Origin: Plantago major
Lineage: Eukaryota; Streptophyta; Magnoliopsida; Lamiales; Plantaginaceae
Assembly: GCA_026545765.1 (NCBI GenBank)
Contig: CM048840.1
Coordinates: forward strand, 89,804,877 to 89,868,876
Length of the DNA: 64,000 nucleotides
Direction of reading: 5' to 3'
The translations under genes were made by a program, and so were the position numbers. The notes beneath the pieces are model-generated. The model saw only the letters and a list, made by a program, of their open reading frames with translations, ran no database searches and was not told where the DNA came from. This document shows positions 1 to 11,212 of this stretch, in pieces (position 1 is the stretch's first letter; each line of letters begins with the position of its first letter).

Positions 1-795
1 TATTTTAGATGTATTTAATATCCTGATGGTTACATTTTGCATGCTGAGGATGTTAATTAATTTCAATTTTGTCATCTCATAGTTAAGATATTTATTCTTA
101 TTTATCGTTTATACATGTAGATGGCACTTCGGATGATATTGGTGGAGATGATATTGATGAAGAACTTTAGAATTTACCCCGCGAAACTAAAGCCCACCAT
201 TGTTGGCACATTTTTATGAATGGTGAATGATATACATGGATGTGTTCGCTCTATTATGTAGCCATTTCGTTAGTTCTTTTTAGTTTGGATAATTTATGAC
301 ATGTTCCATCTCATTTATTTGGACTAATTATTCAAGGTGACCAAAGTACTTATTGAATTTATTTAAATTATTCATATTAGCAAATGACTTGAATAGAGTG
401 TTCTAATTTTTCATTAATAAAATATATTATTATTTTATTTTATTTAATATTCTTCTTCCTGCTCCTAATGTATTCTGTGTTTATGGTAATTAATAATGTG
501 CTTTAGCAAGAATTAGATAAACATCCGTCTTATAATCTTGTAATTGTCTTTCCTATTGACTTAATTCATAATTATATATAGTTGTTGGGTCAGGAGGATT
601 GGAGTACGAGCTCTTTTTTGTTGTGTTTTGGCGATCCTAGTATATACCTATTCCTGGGCCATCATTAATTGGCTCTTTTTCAATTGGTTATTATGCAATT
701 TAGGATATGAACGTGTGTGTGTGTATACACATTTTGTAATGATTCTGTTTTTTTCACAAATTTTAATATTTTTCGTCATAATAAATTTGATTTAT
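1..795. other. Left-edge AT-rich sequence, probably the 3' part of a transposon
   Basis: No long reading frame is supported. A splice acceptor-like TACATGTAG is followed at 121-170 by a short acidic open stretch (DGTSDDIGGDDIDEEL, then stop), which looks like the last exon of a gene whose body lies outside the window. It precedes the CACTA-like end at 796-1207, so it may be the terminal exon of that element's transposase; this is inference. A 63-codon frame at 628-819 is hydrophobic and AT-driven and I do not call it. Confidence 0.3.
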
Positions 796-1207
796 GTGAG
801 GAATTATATGCAAAAGTGACGAAAATATACCCCCTTGAGAAACAAAAAGTGACGAAACAATTGAATATTGTGAGGAATTATTTGTAAAAGTGACGAAAAT
901 ATTCCCCCATTGAGCAACAAAACGTGACGAAACAATTGTATATTGTGAGGAATTATTTGTAAAAGTGACGAAAATATTTCCCCTCTGAGCAACAAAACGT
1001 GACGAAACAATTGGATCTTGTGAGGATTATATTTGTGACCGTAACTGTGTTTCTTGTGACAAATAAAAACCTCACATAAAAGCTATTGTGAGGGTGTTAT
1101 GGTGACAAGCCTGTGACGAAGTTGTTTCGTCACAATAGTGTTTTCGTGAGGAAATATTTACTTTTTGTGACAAAAAAATTTGTCACCGTAAATGTTTTTT
1201 CTTGTAG
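796..1207 (+). mobile_element. Right-hand end of a CACTA-like transposon with tandem subterminal repeats
   Basis: Three tandem units of 74-75 bp begin with GTGAGGAATTAT at 796, 870 and 945, each carrying GTGACGAAA motifs. Then comes a hairpin (TGTGACGAAG/CTTCGTCACA type, near 1111-1133). The block stops at TTTTTTCTTGTAG (1195-1207), which is the mirror of the CACTACAAGAAAA terminus apart from the last two bases, read GA instead of TG. Dense short subterminal repeats next to such a terminus are the signature of CACTA elements. The left end is outside the window. Confidence 0.55.
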
Positions 1208-1309
1208 GAGCTAATTGGTGGTGTGCTGATCTTTACATGTCTATCAACAACATTTTACATGTGAAGACTTCCAATTTCCTTTTGTTTATGTATAAGATTC
1301 GATCGGTAG

Positions 1310-2212
1310 GATGAGGTATAAGGTTTCTCTTCTCTATGATCTCTGGCGGGAAGGAGTGGTTCTATCCAACCCGAATTTCAACCCCGTTCGAAATAATGAC
1401 GGGGGAGGAGTCTGCATATACTCTCTAGGCGGGGAAACTCTCTTCGATCTTCTCTTTACTTTCTTGATACATAACGGGGCTGGGGGATCTGATACTCTCT
1501 AGGTGGGAAAACTCTCTTAGATCTTTTCTCTACTTTCCTAATCTCCATAATGAGCCGGGGGAGGGCGGAGATCAGCTGATACTCTCTAGGCAGGGAAAAT
1601 GTTTTCGATCTTATTTGTACTTTCTTGATCTCCATGACGAAGGGTCCGTGATTACACTCTAGGTGGAAACTCTTCTATCTTTTCTTTACTTTCTTCATCT
1701 ATAACGGCCCGGGGACCGTATCATGTAAATTATGTTTGTAGAATAATAATTTTTGCTTTTGGTGGGACGATACCACCATGAGTTCTTGGAACCGCAGGTG
1801 GGTTGGAAAAACAATCAGAATATGTGAAATTACGTTCGTATAATATTTTTGTATGTGTGTGTAGTGGGGTGACCACATATCACCGCGAGATTGTTGGGAA
1901 CAACTCTACTGATTGTGTTGTATACTTTTGTATTTTATTTTGGTTCCGTTTGAGGGATAGATTTTTTTGTACTAATTAACAAGTCCGGTACGGTAGAACC
2001 GTATTTTTACATTTTCTATAGTTGACATAAATAAACACTCAATGATATAATATTGGATGAAGAATGACTATTGACCCACACCACGACCAACGTTGTCTAT
2101 AAGGAATTTTGACTATCTTATTTTCTCGATTAATTTATTTAATCCTTACATTTCTATTTATTATTAAAAGTAAACTATATCGTGACATCGCCACGAGTTA
2201 GTACTAGTATTA
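1310..2212 (-). repeat. Unnamed dispersed repeat, inverted relative to the 18595-19915 copies
   Basis: The reverse complement of this block matches 18595-19500 over several stretches: the TGGCGATGTCACGATAT-like edge, the 'caacgttgtctat' segment, the GTTCCCAACAA segment, and the 'gagagtttccccgcctagagagta' units. Inside, four imperfect tandem units of about 72-87 bp start at 1418, 1492, 1579 and 1651 (core ACTCTCTAGGCGGGGAAACTCTC). No coding capacity is visible. The edge sequence near 2185-2200 resembles the GC-rich palindromic edges of some non-autonomous plant elements, but I cannot assign a class. Confidence 0.55.
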
Positions 2213-2709
2213 AAATATAAGACTTATTTAATTAACAATATAGATATTTTAATTAATAAAATTGATGGGAATTTATGAATTAAAAATCATTGTCATAATT
2301 TTTAGAATATTGCAACTACTTGGCGATTTCTTGATTTGCATTGGACTCATCTCTTTCCTTTTAGCATTTGTACATATCTCCCGTGACCCTTTTTCTCGAT
2401 CACAAATTTCATATCCAGATTTTTTTTCTTGATGTCTTCGTATCCTCTTCATTTTGTATTTAATTTCAAATTTCTGGACAATTTTTCTGTATTTGAGTTT
2501 GTTCTCAGATCTGCAGATTTTGTGATAATTAATTTCATCATCTTTTTTGGCAAAAGTGGGAGTGGTCACGGGAAAAGAATATCATAATAAAATAAAAATT
2601 GTTAGGTAAACTTTTACGAGATACATTCTCATTCAAAAATGAAATTAACATCACACATATTTAATTACAAATTTACATGTATAACTTTAAATATTGTGTG
2701 CGTAACATA
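2213..2709. other. Non-coding AT-rich spacer
   Basis: No gene or repeat structure is recognised. A 98-codon minus-strand frame (2273-2569) is lysine-rich from A-rich sequence and shows no domain. Confidence 0.5.
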
Positions 2710-2727
2710 CACTACAAGAAATCCCGA

Positions 2728-3030
2728 GTTTAGCGACGGGGGATAGCGACGGATACAATCCGTCGCTACCTAGCGACGAATCGCTAGGTTTAGCGACGGA
2801 TTGAGCGAATTCGCTCAATCCGTCTCAAATCCGTTGCCAAATTAGCGATGGATATTTTCCCGTCGCTAAATAACGACGGATATTTTTATCCGTCGTTATT
2901 TAGGGACGAATATTATATCCGTCCCTAAATAAGTTGACCAAATAAAAAAAAGAAAAATAATAAAGAAAATCGATTTTAGCGACGGATAGGCTATCCGGTG
3001 CTACATAGCGACGGATAGCGATCCGTCGCT
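2728..3030. repeat. Left subterminal repeats of the CACTA element
   Basis: Many direct and inverted copies of the 10-12-bp motif TAGCGACGGA (and its variants TAACGACGGA, TAGGGACGAA) are packed here. In En/Spm-type elements such motifs are the binding sites of the TNPA-type protein that brings the ends together. Their density on both ends supports the element boundaries. Confidence 0.8.
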
Positions 3031-3819
3031 AAAATATGTATACTATCGGGCAGAAGCCCTTTTCTTCTCCATTTCCGTTTCAGCAGCTTCTTTTCTTCCT
3101 TCTTTCTTCTTCATTTTGCCATTTCCAATTTCCGACTAAAACTCGACCGTTCCGGCCAATTTTGGAGTCTTCTCGAAGCTCGTGGGACAAGGAGCTCGTG
3201 TGGTCAACCAATTTCATCTTTTTTCAGCTTAATCGAAGGTATTTTGGCTAAAACCCTAACTTTGCCAAATTTGGGGATTTTGTTAATTTCGACTAATTTG
3301 AGCAATTGCATGTTTATTGTAAGTATGTAGTAGTTAGTTTAGCTTATATTACGTAGTGTGTTAACTTTGAGATGTTCAGTTGATATATTGATTGTGAATT
3401 TGGATTTTTAGTATAATGTTAGGATGTTTGGAAGTATGTAGGGTTGTTAATTTGATATTTTCGTATATGTAACAGGATTAGGAAGATTTAGTTGAGTGTT
3501 TTGGAACCCTTACTTGTTGACAAATTTGGGAATTTTGTTAATTTCGACTAATTAGATCAATTGTATGTTTATGGGAGCTATAGTATACTAGCTAGTTAAC
3601 TTTGTGCAATTGATATATTGATTGTGAATTTGTATTGTTAATTAGTATAATGTTAGGATGTTTGTAAGTACGTAGTAATTTTGATTCGATAAATTCGTAT
3701 ATATACACTAGATTATGAAGATTTAATTAAGTGTTTTGAGACTATTTGGTGATTATATTAACGTAAAATGCATGTTATAAATCTAATAATTGTAGACGTG
3801 TCAGGCTAATCATATAATT

Positions 3820-5691
3820 ATGAATCCCGATCGTTCATGGATGTACCATCGCATAGTTAATGGCAGAATTCAGTCTAGTTTTGTGGAAGGGGTTGAATCC
3901 TTCACCACTTTTGCGCTTACACAAACTACTTGTTTGAGTGGGGGGAAGATGAAGTGCCCTTGCAATGCGAACAAATGTAGGAATAAACAATTTTTGCCTC
4001 CTGAAACGGTAGTGGAGCACTTGAAACGTAAGGGGTTCGTGTCTCAGTATGAGGTATGGTGTTATCATGGTGAGACACGAGCACCGTTCATGGATTATAA
4101 GCATCTCTCAAAGCATAAAAGGAAGGAGAAAAATGTGATCGGAAGTACTCAAAATACGTCTACATCTGATGCTAATTATGATCATGAATGGATGGAGCAA
4201 ATGGTGTATGATGTTGCGGGTCCAGAGTTCATGGAAACCAGGGAGCCAGAATCGAGGGGGGTGTGGAGGAGCCTCCGAATCCTGCGGATCAGGTGTTCTT
4301 TGACTTGCTGGAATCAGCAAAGAAGCCGATTTATCCGGGGTGTAGGCTCAGCGAGTTGTCTTTGTTGGCTCGACTAATGAGTTGTAAGGCTAATGGCCAG
4401 CAATCTGAAGCGAGCTTCAATGAATGAGTACAAGTAATGTTGGATCTTTGTCCTGAAGAAAACCCAGTTCCCACCAACTTTTACAAGGCGAAGAAAAAGA
4501 TGCGGGGGATGGGGTTGCCCATGGAAACCATAGATTGTTGTGAGTATATGTGCATAATCTATTGGGGGGGAGGATAAATATCCACTGAAGTGCAAGTTCT
4601 GTGGTAAGGACCGGTACAAGTGTTACAAGGAGGGGGTTGCAAAGAAATGCCAGAAGAAAAGTCTACCACATAAGAAAATGTGGTATTTCCCTCCAGCACC
4701 TCGTTTGAAGAGGTTGTACGCTTCAAGTGTTTGTGCCGATAAATCCCGGAAGAGGGTAGAATGGAGCATCATCAGACTCACCCGCATGGAAACATTTCGA
4801 TAAGACCTACCCGGAGTTTGCAGCCGAGCCTAGAAATGTACGCTTGAGGCTTTGTACGGATGGTTTTAACCCGTTTGGAAATGACCGGAAGTACTCTTGT
4901 TGGCACCATCATCGACACCGCATAACCCGCCTCAGGTGAGTGCATGAAGGAACCATTCATGTTCTCGATGTTGGTGCACAGGCCGATGATCCGTCAGAGC
5001 CGGATGTGTTCTGCACCCTAATCAAGGAGCTGATTGAGTTGTGGGAAAATGGTATCCCGGCATATGATGTGTCAACGAAGAAGAACTTTACATTGAGAGC
5101 AGCATTACTGTGGACCGTGAGTGATTTTCCAGCGTACTCCATACTATCTAGAAGGAAAACCGCGGGCTTTAATGCATGTCCACATTGTATGGAAAACACT
5201 GATGCATTTAGACTGAAGGAGAGCGGAAAGGAATGTTGGTTTGACTGTCATCGTAGATTTCTACCAAAGGACCATACGTTCAGGAAGAACAAGACTCAAT
5301 TCTTGAAAAATAAAGTAGTGAACAAAGGCGCCCCGAGACAACTTCTCAAGCGTGTGCAGAAATACTTGCGGAGATAGATAGGCTGGGTCTTATGAAAGTG
5401 ACTGAAGTTGGGTCGGAGAAGCATAACGAGAAAATTAGCAAAAATTGTGGATGGAAGAAGAGAAGCATCTTCTGGGACTTTCCTTATTGGAGCAGTCTTC
5501 TTATACGTCACAAATTGGATTTCATGCACATTGAGAAGAACGTGTTCGAGAACTTATTCAACACGATTTGCAACATTCCCGGAAAAAACAAAGGAGGACC
5601 AAATGATGAGTTCATAGACCTGCATGAAGACCAATTTATAGACTTAACAATTGCCGAGGAGGACGAGGGTATGTGTGTATTGTATGCTTAG
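3820..5691 (+). pseudogene. CACTA transposase TNP2-type, broken and truncated
   Basis: The start ATG at 3820 opens the transposase-associated zinc domain (MNPDRSWMY, then CPCNANKCRNK, then HLKRKGF and WCYHGE). The body resembles the plant transposase family tnp2 (PF02992): LARLMSCKA, APRLKRLYAS, LCTDGFNPFG, then LIKELIELWENGIPAYD, LRAALLWTVSDFPAYSIL, CPHCMENTDAFRL, WFDCHRRFLPKDH, and DFMHIEKNVFENL. The frame is broken several times: a slip in the G run near 4256-4261, a TGA at about 4425, further shifts near 4575, 4760 and 5375. Homology ends around 5670 and the rest of the protein, normally several hundred residues more, is absent. It cannot supply functional transposase. Confidence 0.88.
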
Positions 5692-5833
5692 TTTTTATGT
5701 GTATATATGCTTAGTTGTTGATTATTATTACTTTTTGTGCTTTAATATATGTCAAATGTATATGTTTTACATGCATATTCATGTATTCTTTACTAACACG
5801 TTTTTTCCTGCAATTTCTTATATGCTCTTGCAG

Positions 5834-7985
5834 ATGCCGCGCCAAAGGAAGTTGACATACCTTCCTCCCGGGTGTAGGGGGTACTAGGGGGAGTCCATCG
5901 GGTTCTAGTAGTACACCAGCGAGTCATGCTACTAGTCCTCTCGTTGGATACGACATTGGTGGGAGCAGCAGCCAATCTCAGTTTCCAGAGACTCCACCGG
6001 CCTACACGTCACATGCTCCTGGTGACTACCCCTCTGACGGGTGTCCCTATCTGACGTTGACTGACGGTGCTACATTCCAGGGGAAGCCGGTGTTTTTCCC
6101 CAACGGCAGGAACAAGTAAGTATTATGCATTTGTAGAACATACACTTAAGATAAATATATGTTACATGATTTTACTAATGAATATTCGTTTCTTGTTTGT
6201 ATCATTGATAACAGGTATTGGCCACCGGATGCCTCAGACAAACTAGGCAAAATCTTTAGGGGGAGGAGGGAGATGCCGGGACAGGGAGGCGAGAAGTGGA
6301 CAAATGTCCCGGACCGGATGAAGCACTTTTACTTCGACGAGCTGCGGGTAAGCTTAAATGTTACAATGAATGCTTTATTTGTTCTTTTAATCATTGTGTT
6401 AATGTGTGTGGTATGTTAGCCACTATATCTGTGAGTGGTATGTTAGCCACTGAACTTGAGTGATATGCTAGTCACCATTGTGATAGTCAATTTTAGGACA
6501 ATTTGAGTGGTATGTTACCACTAAGCTTGTTTTGATGTGTTAGTCAACATTCATGAACTTGTTGTGTCATTTGAGTGGTATGTTAGCCACTGAACTTGGG
6601 TGATATGTTAGTCACCATTGTGTTAGTCAATTTTAGGACAATTTGAGTGGTATGTTACCACTAAGATTGTTTTGATGTGTTAGTCACCATTCATGAACAT
6701 TTTGTGTCATTTGAGTGGTATGTTAGCCACTGAACTTGGGTGATATGTTAGTCACCATTGTGTTAGTCAATTTTAGGACAATTTGAGTGATATGTTACCA
6801 CTAAGCTTGTTTTGATGTGTTAGTCACCATTCATGAACTTGTTGTGTCATTTGAGTGGTATGTTAGCCACTAAACTTGGGTGATATGTTGGTATTTATTC
6901 ATGAACTTATTGCACACAATTTGAGTGGTATGTTAGCCACTAAACTTGGGTGATATGTTGGTATTTATTCATGAACTTATTGCACACAATTTGAGTGGTA
7001 TGTTAGCCACTAAACTTGGTGTTATATTTAAATTGTTATCTTTCTTTAAACTTGTGTAATTTTTACTTTGAATGGAATTGTTGTAGAAGGACTACTACAT
7101 TCCCTATGCCCTGGTGTCCCAGTTGTACTATGTTTTTCGAGACTTTTTAGGGTCAGACATCTATAGGAAAATGGTTTACAAAATGAAGGAGACACGCAGA
7201 CAACCAACTTGGGTGGGGGATGACGAGTGGGCACTTTGGGAGGCGTACTGGAATGATCCCTTTGTCCAGGATCAAGCGTACAAGAACAGACAAAACCGTT
7301 TGTCTGAGCCGCGAGATGGTACGGGCACTGCCAGACATCACTATGGGTCGCGAGCTGTTGTTACAGATCACGTGATGGAGGTTAGTAAATATGTTGTTTA
7401 TGACTTGGAATATGATACATAACAGTTTTTTGCTTTCATTTCAATCAACTAACTACTTGTTTGCACATATGTTTTTTTAGGCCAATAGAGGACAGCCGAA
7501 GAGTGCTCTATACCACTTCAAGAAGGCTGTCAAGCATGGCATTTGATCGACGTGAGGGCGTAGCGATGCACGTTTCTTTCTTAAGGTTAACATTTGTATT
7601 TGAGTATTTTAAAGTGATTCCTAAAATTGCATCTCATTTCGTATGCAATTTACAATTGCAGAGTGAGGTGGAGAGGAGGATGGATGAGAGGATGATCGAC
7701 GGTCATGAGCTGTCAATTGAAGAGCAAGACCAGATCTTGTTCGATGTCAAACCAATGGACAACAAGGGTCGAACATATGGATTGGGAAGTTTGGACCCTT
7801 CCATGAGTTCTGGTAGCTTCTCAGTGTCACAGGGATCAGGATCGCGATCTAATCTCTTCACACATGACCAGGTTCAAGAGATGATGACTCCTCTCCACCA
7901 GAAAATAGCTGCGACCAAGGCAACTTACCAGCAAGTGCTTGAGGAACAGGCTCGTATGGCTCAGCGGATGGACGCTTTGACCTAG
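5834..7985 (+). pseudogene. Second CACTA ORF, plant Ptta/En/Spm transposase-like (PF03004-like)
   Basis: Spliced reading gives exons at about 5834-6116 (Ser/Pro/Gly-rich, ending FFPNGRNK), 6214-6347 (YWPPDASDKLGKIFRGR, then KHFYFDELR), 7087-7380 (FRDFLGSDIYRKMVYKMKE, then DDEWALWEAYW, then HHYGSR), 7482-7556 (poorly preserved) and 7663-7985 (VERRMDERMIDG, EEQDQILFDVK, GRTYGLGSLDPSM, ending in a coiled-coil tail). Donors are GTAAGT, GTAAGC and GTTAGT; acceptors end in AG. The order of blocks is that of the plant Ptta/En/Spm transposase family, thought to bind the subterminal repeats. A stop (TAG at about 5886 in one reading) and a weak fourth exon make an intact product doubtful. The exact first exon is uncertain. 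Confidence 0.72.
6432..7021 (+). repeat. 140-bp and 70-bp tandem repeat inside a CACTA intron
   Basis: Units start with TGAGTGGTATGTTAGCCAC at 6432, 6572, 6712 and 6852 (spacing exactly 140) and then at 6922 and 6992 (spacing exactly 70). The 140-bp unit consists of two related 70-bp halves (GTTAGCCACTRAACTTG half and GTTACCACTAAGCTTG half). The array fills the intron between the YFDELR exon and the next exon of the second CACTA ORF. Confidence 0.9.
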
Positions 7986-8283
7986 ATGTTCAGCACTTCT
8001 TCCCAGTCTCACCCACCGCCTCCTCCCGATTCTTAGTTACATCATACTTATATTGTTTATGCTACATATATACTTTGACACTATTTCACCTTCTTGTGCT
8101 TGCATACTTTGGACTTGTTATGGATAATTTATATTGTTTCGGGTATATTAATGCAATTTAATTGTTTCGGGTATATTAATGAAATTTAATTGTTTCGGGT
8201 ATATTATCTATGATTATATATGTGAAAAACCGGTGAAATGTGAAATAGAAATATAAAAAACAAACTTTTTTTTTAAACAGTGA

Positions 8284-8665
8284 ATTTAGCGACGGAAAAA
8301 AGCCATCGCTAAATTCACGAACTAAGGGCGAATTAGCCCATTGAATTTAGCGACGGATTAAAATCCTTCGCTAAATGTCAAGCGAATTAAGGGCGAATTA
8401 GGGGTGGGATTTAGCGACGGAAAAATCCGTTGCTAAATTCCGTCGCTAATTGGCGACGGATAAGTAATCCGTCGCCAATTCGGACGGACTGGTCAACGGA
8501 TTAATCCGTTGCCAGTTCGTCATTATTTAGCGACGGAATACTTATCCGTCGCCAAAAAAATAGTGACGCGTTGTTTGGGGATGGGGGATTATCCGTCGCT
8601 AAGGATTTAGCGACGGATCGACACTGTTTTAGCGACGGATAATTCCGTCGCTAAAACAGGTATTT
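8284..8665. repeat. Right subterminal repeats of the CACTA element
   Basis: The same TTTAGCGACGGA motif as on the left recurs in direct and inverted form, often as short palindromes (for example GAATTTAGCGACGG facing CCATCGCTAAATTC near 8283-8317). The array continues almost to the terminus at 8674. Confidence 0.8.
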
Positions 8666-8674
8666 TTTGTAGTG

Positions 8675-8977
8675 ATAATAGCATTAATGAATAACGTTAT
8701 GTTCTCTTCATCTAAAAACTCATTAATTTCAGTTTAGTTCATTTCAGATCCATTCGATTCGATTAGCTTATTTTTTATACTACAATTGATTCGATTACAT
8801 TCAGATCGATTCGATTCGATTCAAATGAGTTTAGTTCAGTTTAGACGAAGAGAAAATAGCCTAATGGACATACTTTTAATTTCACTTTTTAAACCAATAA
8901 TGTTTATAATTAAAAATGGCATATTGATGCTATCTATAAGAAATGCAAGGGACAAATATGGTACTTACTCAGTGGGA

Positions 8978-8980
<3 letters not shown>
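8675..8980. other. Spacer with GATTCGATTC simple-sequence clusters
   Basis: The motif CGATTCGATT occurs repeatedly near 8750-8822. No coding signal is seen. Confidence 0.5.

Positions 8981-9026
<46 letters not shown>
8981..9026. repeat. (TA)23 microsatellite
   Basis: An uninterrupted run of 23 TA dinucleotides. It directly abuts a Stowaway-like MITE, whose class inserts at TA. Confidence 0.97.
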
Positions 9027-9027
<1 letters not shown>

Positions 9028-9179
9028 TTCCTTCGCCCTGCTGGATGTTTCCAATTCAATTTGTGTTGACTTTTAAAACATTAATTTGACTATAAATTAA
9101 TATTAAATTATAATAAAAATAATTAATAATATTAATTCATGAAATATCAAATGAAAAACATCGGACGAGACGAAGGAAT
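9027..9179. mobile_element. Stowaway-like MITE
   Basis: The block begins CTTCCTTCGCCC and ends with CGAAGGAAT, an imperfect terminal inverted repeat (CTTCCTTCG against ATTCCTTCG) that extends through GATGTTT. The interior is AT-rich with no coding capacity. Size and the CTYCCTYCG-type terminus fit Tc1/mariner-derived Stowaway elements. The right-hand TA duplication is not clean. Confidence 0.5.
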
Positions 9180-9602
9180 CACTAATTTAGTAGTATATGT
9201 ACATAACTTTAAACTTTTTAGGAGTATATAGTGTATAAACATTATCCAAGTCTCACTACACTTGAAAATGTATGCCATGTTTGTAGGTCAGATAGTCAGG
9301 TAACATCAAAACTCATACGTTCTCTGTTTTTTTATTAATAGTTTCTATACAACTTTTAAATGTAATTAAACTTTTACTGTGAATTACTTCAGAATTATGA
9401 ATTAATTGTGTTGCCATCTGAAACTGTATTCATGTAAATTGTGATTATACTGTAAGAAACTAAATAGTAAACATATGTACATCCGTCAACAAACTATAAC
9501 TATAGTGTTGCGAAAAGGTATTTTCCGTCACTACATTTTGCAACAGTTTTTCAACTCAAATAAACATTTTTTTTTTTTTAATTTCTCACTGATATTCGTA
9601 TT

Positions 9603-10012
9603 CAGGGGTGTCTCACATATTTCAGGGACCTGTGCGAACTTGTAAGATTAGGCCCGAAAAAAATCTAAAATGAATAAACAATACAAAAAAGGCACGGCAT
9701 ACTATAATTGGCTCCGCAAAATAATATTAATATGAAGAAAATCTTATTGCTGAAAAAATTAAGAAGTTCAAAAAATATAAAGTAAAAATAATCATAGTTT
9801 AAATAATAACTTGACGATGTAAGGTAATGCCAACTAGGCTTGAATTTGAGAAATTGATTTTTCTATCAAAATATTCTACCACCAACCAATTTCTAGATAG
9901 CATATAAGAATACTACTATAAAATTTGGGATCCCAAATTTTCGGGCCCTGTGCGGGCAGGCTTCCCACGCATGGCCTTAGCCACCCCTCGTACTAATCCA
10001 GTCAAGCATTGT
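9603..10012. mobile_element. Possible hAT-like non-autonomous element
   Basis: The left edge AGGGGTGTCTCAC faces a right edge GGCTAAGG-type sequence ending CACCCCT, giving a short inverted repeat AGGGGTG. GGACCTGTGCGAA on the left is mirrored by TTCGGGCCCTGTGC on the right. Both features recur in small hAT-derived plant elements. The flanking bases CGTATTC and CGTACTA are only a partial duplication, so class and borders are tentative. Nothing coding lies inside. Confidence 0.35.
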
Positions 10013-10240
10013 CGTACCCTTTTTGAAGGGCGGCTCTAACTCAAATAAACTTTATAAGTACTAAAAAAAAGATAAGTGTTTTGAGGAAAATATAAGATTT
10101 GAATTTTTGAACTTTAATGTAATTCTTTTCATATAAATTACATTGGATGTACTTTCATAATATTGACGATTTTGGAAATTGAATTTTTACCTGGGTGTCT
10201 TAAAGTAATTATTTAAATAGTTGTGCAATACAAGGAGTAA

Positions 10241-11209
10241 GGCACTGTTTACCACTAGCTTTTCAGCTCTATTAGCTTTTTTTGACCATTGATTAATAAA
10301 AAGCTTGTTACGTGAACGCGTAGCTTTTTAAATTAGCTAGCTGGTTGAAGAAGCTACCGAGGTTAGTTTTTTTTTTTAAAAAAGCTACTTGTTATCTTTT
10401 TATTCCGAAAATATCCCTAACCTAAATTAAATAAAGTAAAACCAATCGTTAGTATTATTCTCGTGTTCTATTTTTTACTACGGTGCCGTTCTCTGTTCCA
10501 TCGCCTCTCCTTGCCAACGCTCCAAGTAATCTGCTACTGCTCCTGCTCTTCTTTAATTACATAATATGAATTTCTCAAGTTGTGAATTCTCGTTGCCAGC
10601 GTTCTGTGTTCCTTTGTGAGTTGTTTATTTTCAGCGCTAGTTGTATATTTTTGATTCGTTGAGTGCGTAAGTTCTTGTCTATGCATATATCATGAAGAAT
10701 GATCCTTGTGATTAAGCAATGATATGGTCTGATGATAATACTATTCAATCTAGTATGCTTCTGTTATAGTTTTGATGCTGTTTAATTAGCTTGAATTTAA
10801 TTATGCTTAGTGCATTTCTAGTCCTGCTTAAATTAAATATTTCTTTTACTATTCAACATATGTTTCTTGGATTAGTTGAGGTTTTAGGGAATTTTTTTTC
10901 TGTATTAAGTTAGAATGCTCAACGAATATTTATTTTCAACTTCTGATAATTTTCAATGATGTTATTAAAGTGGCGGTGAAAAGTACATTGAATATATATT
11001 AAAATAATTAGACAAAAATCTGATGTACTATTATTTAGAAAAATAAGAGTAATGCCCTTTTATGTCATTTTATGAAATATCAGCTAGCTTATCAACTATT
11101 TTGCTAAACACCTACATTAAAATCAGCTAGCTTTTCAGCTACCTATTCAGCTACCAACTAGTTAATCAGCTACCAGCTAGCTTTTCAACTAGTTTTGCTA
11201 AACAAGGCC
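10241..11209. mobile_element. PIF/Harbinger-like non-autonomous element with TAA duplication
   Basis: The element starts GGCACTGTTTACCA and ends GCTAAACAAGGCC; the reverse complement of the end (GGCCTTGTTTAGCA) matches the start with few differences. TAA flanks it exactly at 10238-10240 and 11210-11212, the preferred target of this superfamily. Subterminal copies of CAGCTAGCTTTTCAGCTA and TAGCTTTT lie at both ends. The 969-bp interior has no transposase; 10440-10680 reads like a gene 5' region (pyrimidine-rich, short open stretches), which could be captured sequence. Confidence 0.75.
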
Positions 11210-11212
11210 TAA

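Larger units (their letters stand above)
2710..8674 (+). mobile_element. CACTA (En/Spm) DNA transposon, full length, decayed
   Basis: The element starts CACTACAAGAAAT at 2710 and ends ATTTTTTGTAGTG at 8674. It is flanked by a 3-bp duplication, ATA at 2707-2709 and 8675-8677, as expected for this superfamily. Subterminal arrays of TTTAGCGACGGA occupy 2728-3030 and 8284-8665 in both orientations. Internally it holds a TNP2-type transposase relic followed by a second ORF of the plant Ptta/En/Spm transposase family, both on the plus strand. Length is 5965 bp, short for an autonomous CACTA, because the C-terminal half of TNP2 is missing. The left leader (about 3040-3790) is non-coding and probably contains promoter and 5' introns. 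Confidence 0.93.

Noticed and set aside
2273..2569. 98-codon minus-strand frame
   Set aside because: Lys/Ile-rich product of A-rich DNA, no domain, no splice context, next to a transposon border.
4108..4619. Minus-strand frames over the CACTA transposase
   Set aside because: Shadows of the TNP2 coding sequence; no independent homology.
6432..7021. CRISPR-like or satellite array
   Set aside because: Repeats are contiguous tandem units without spacers, inside a plant transposon intron.
8786..9076. 96-codon plus frame containing a YIYIYI repeat
   Set aside because: The repeat is the (TA)23 microsatellite read as protein.
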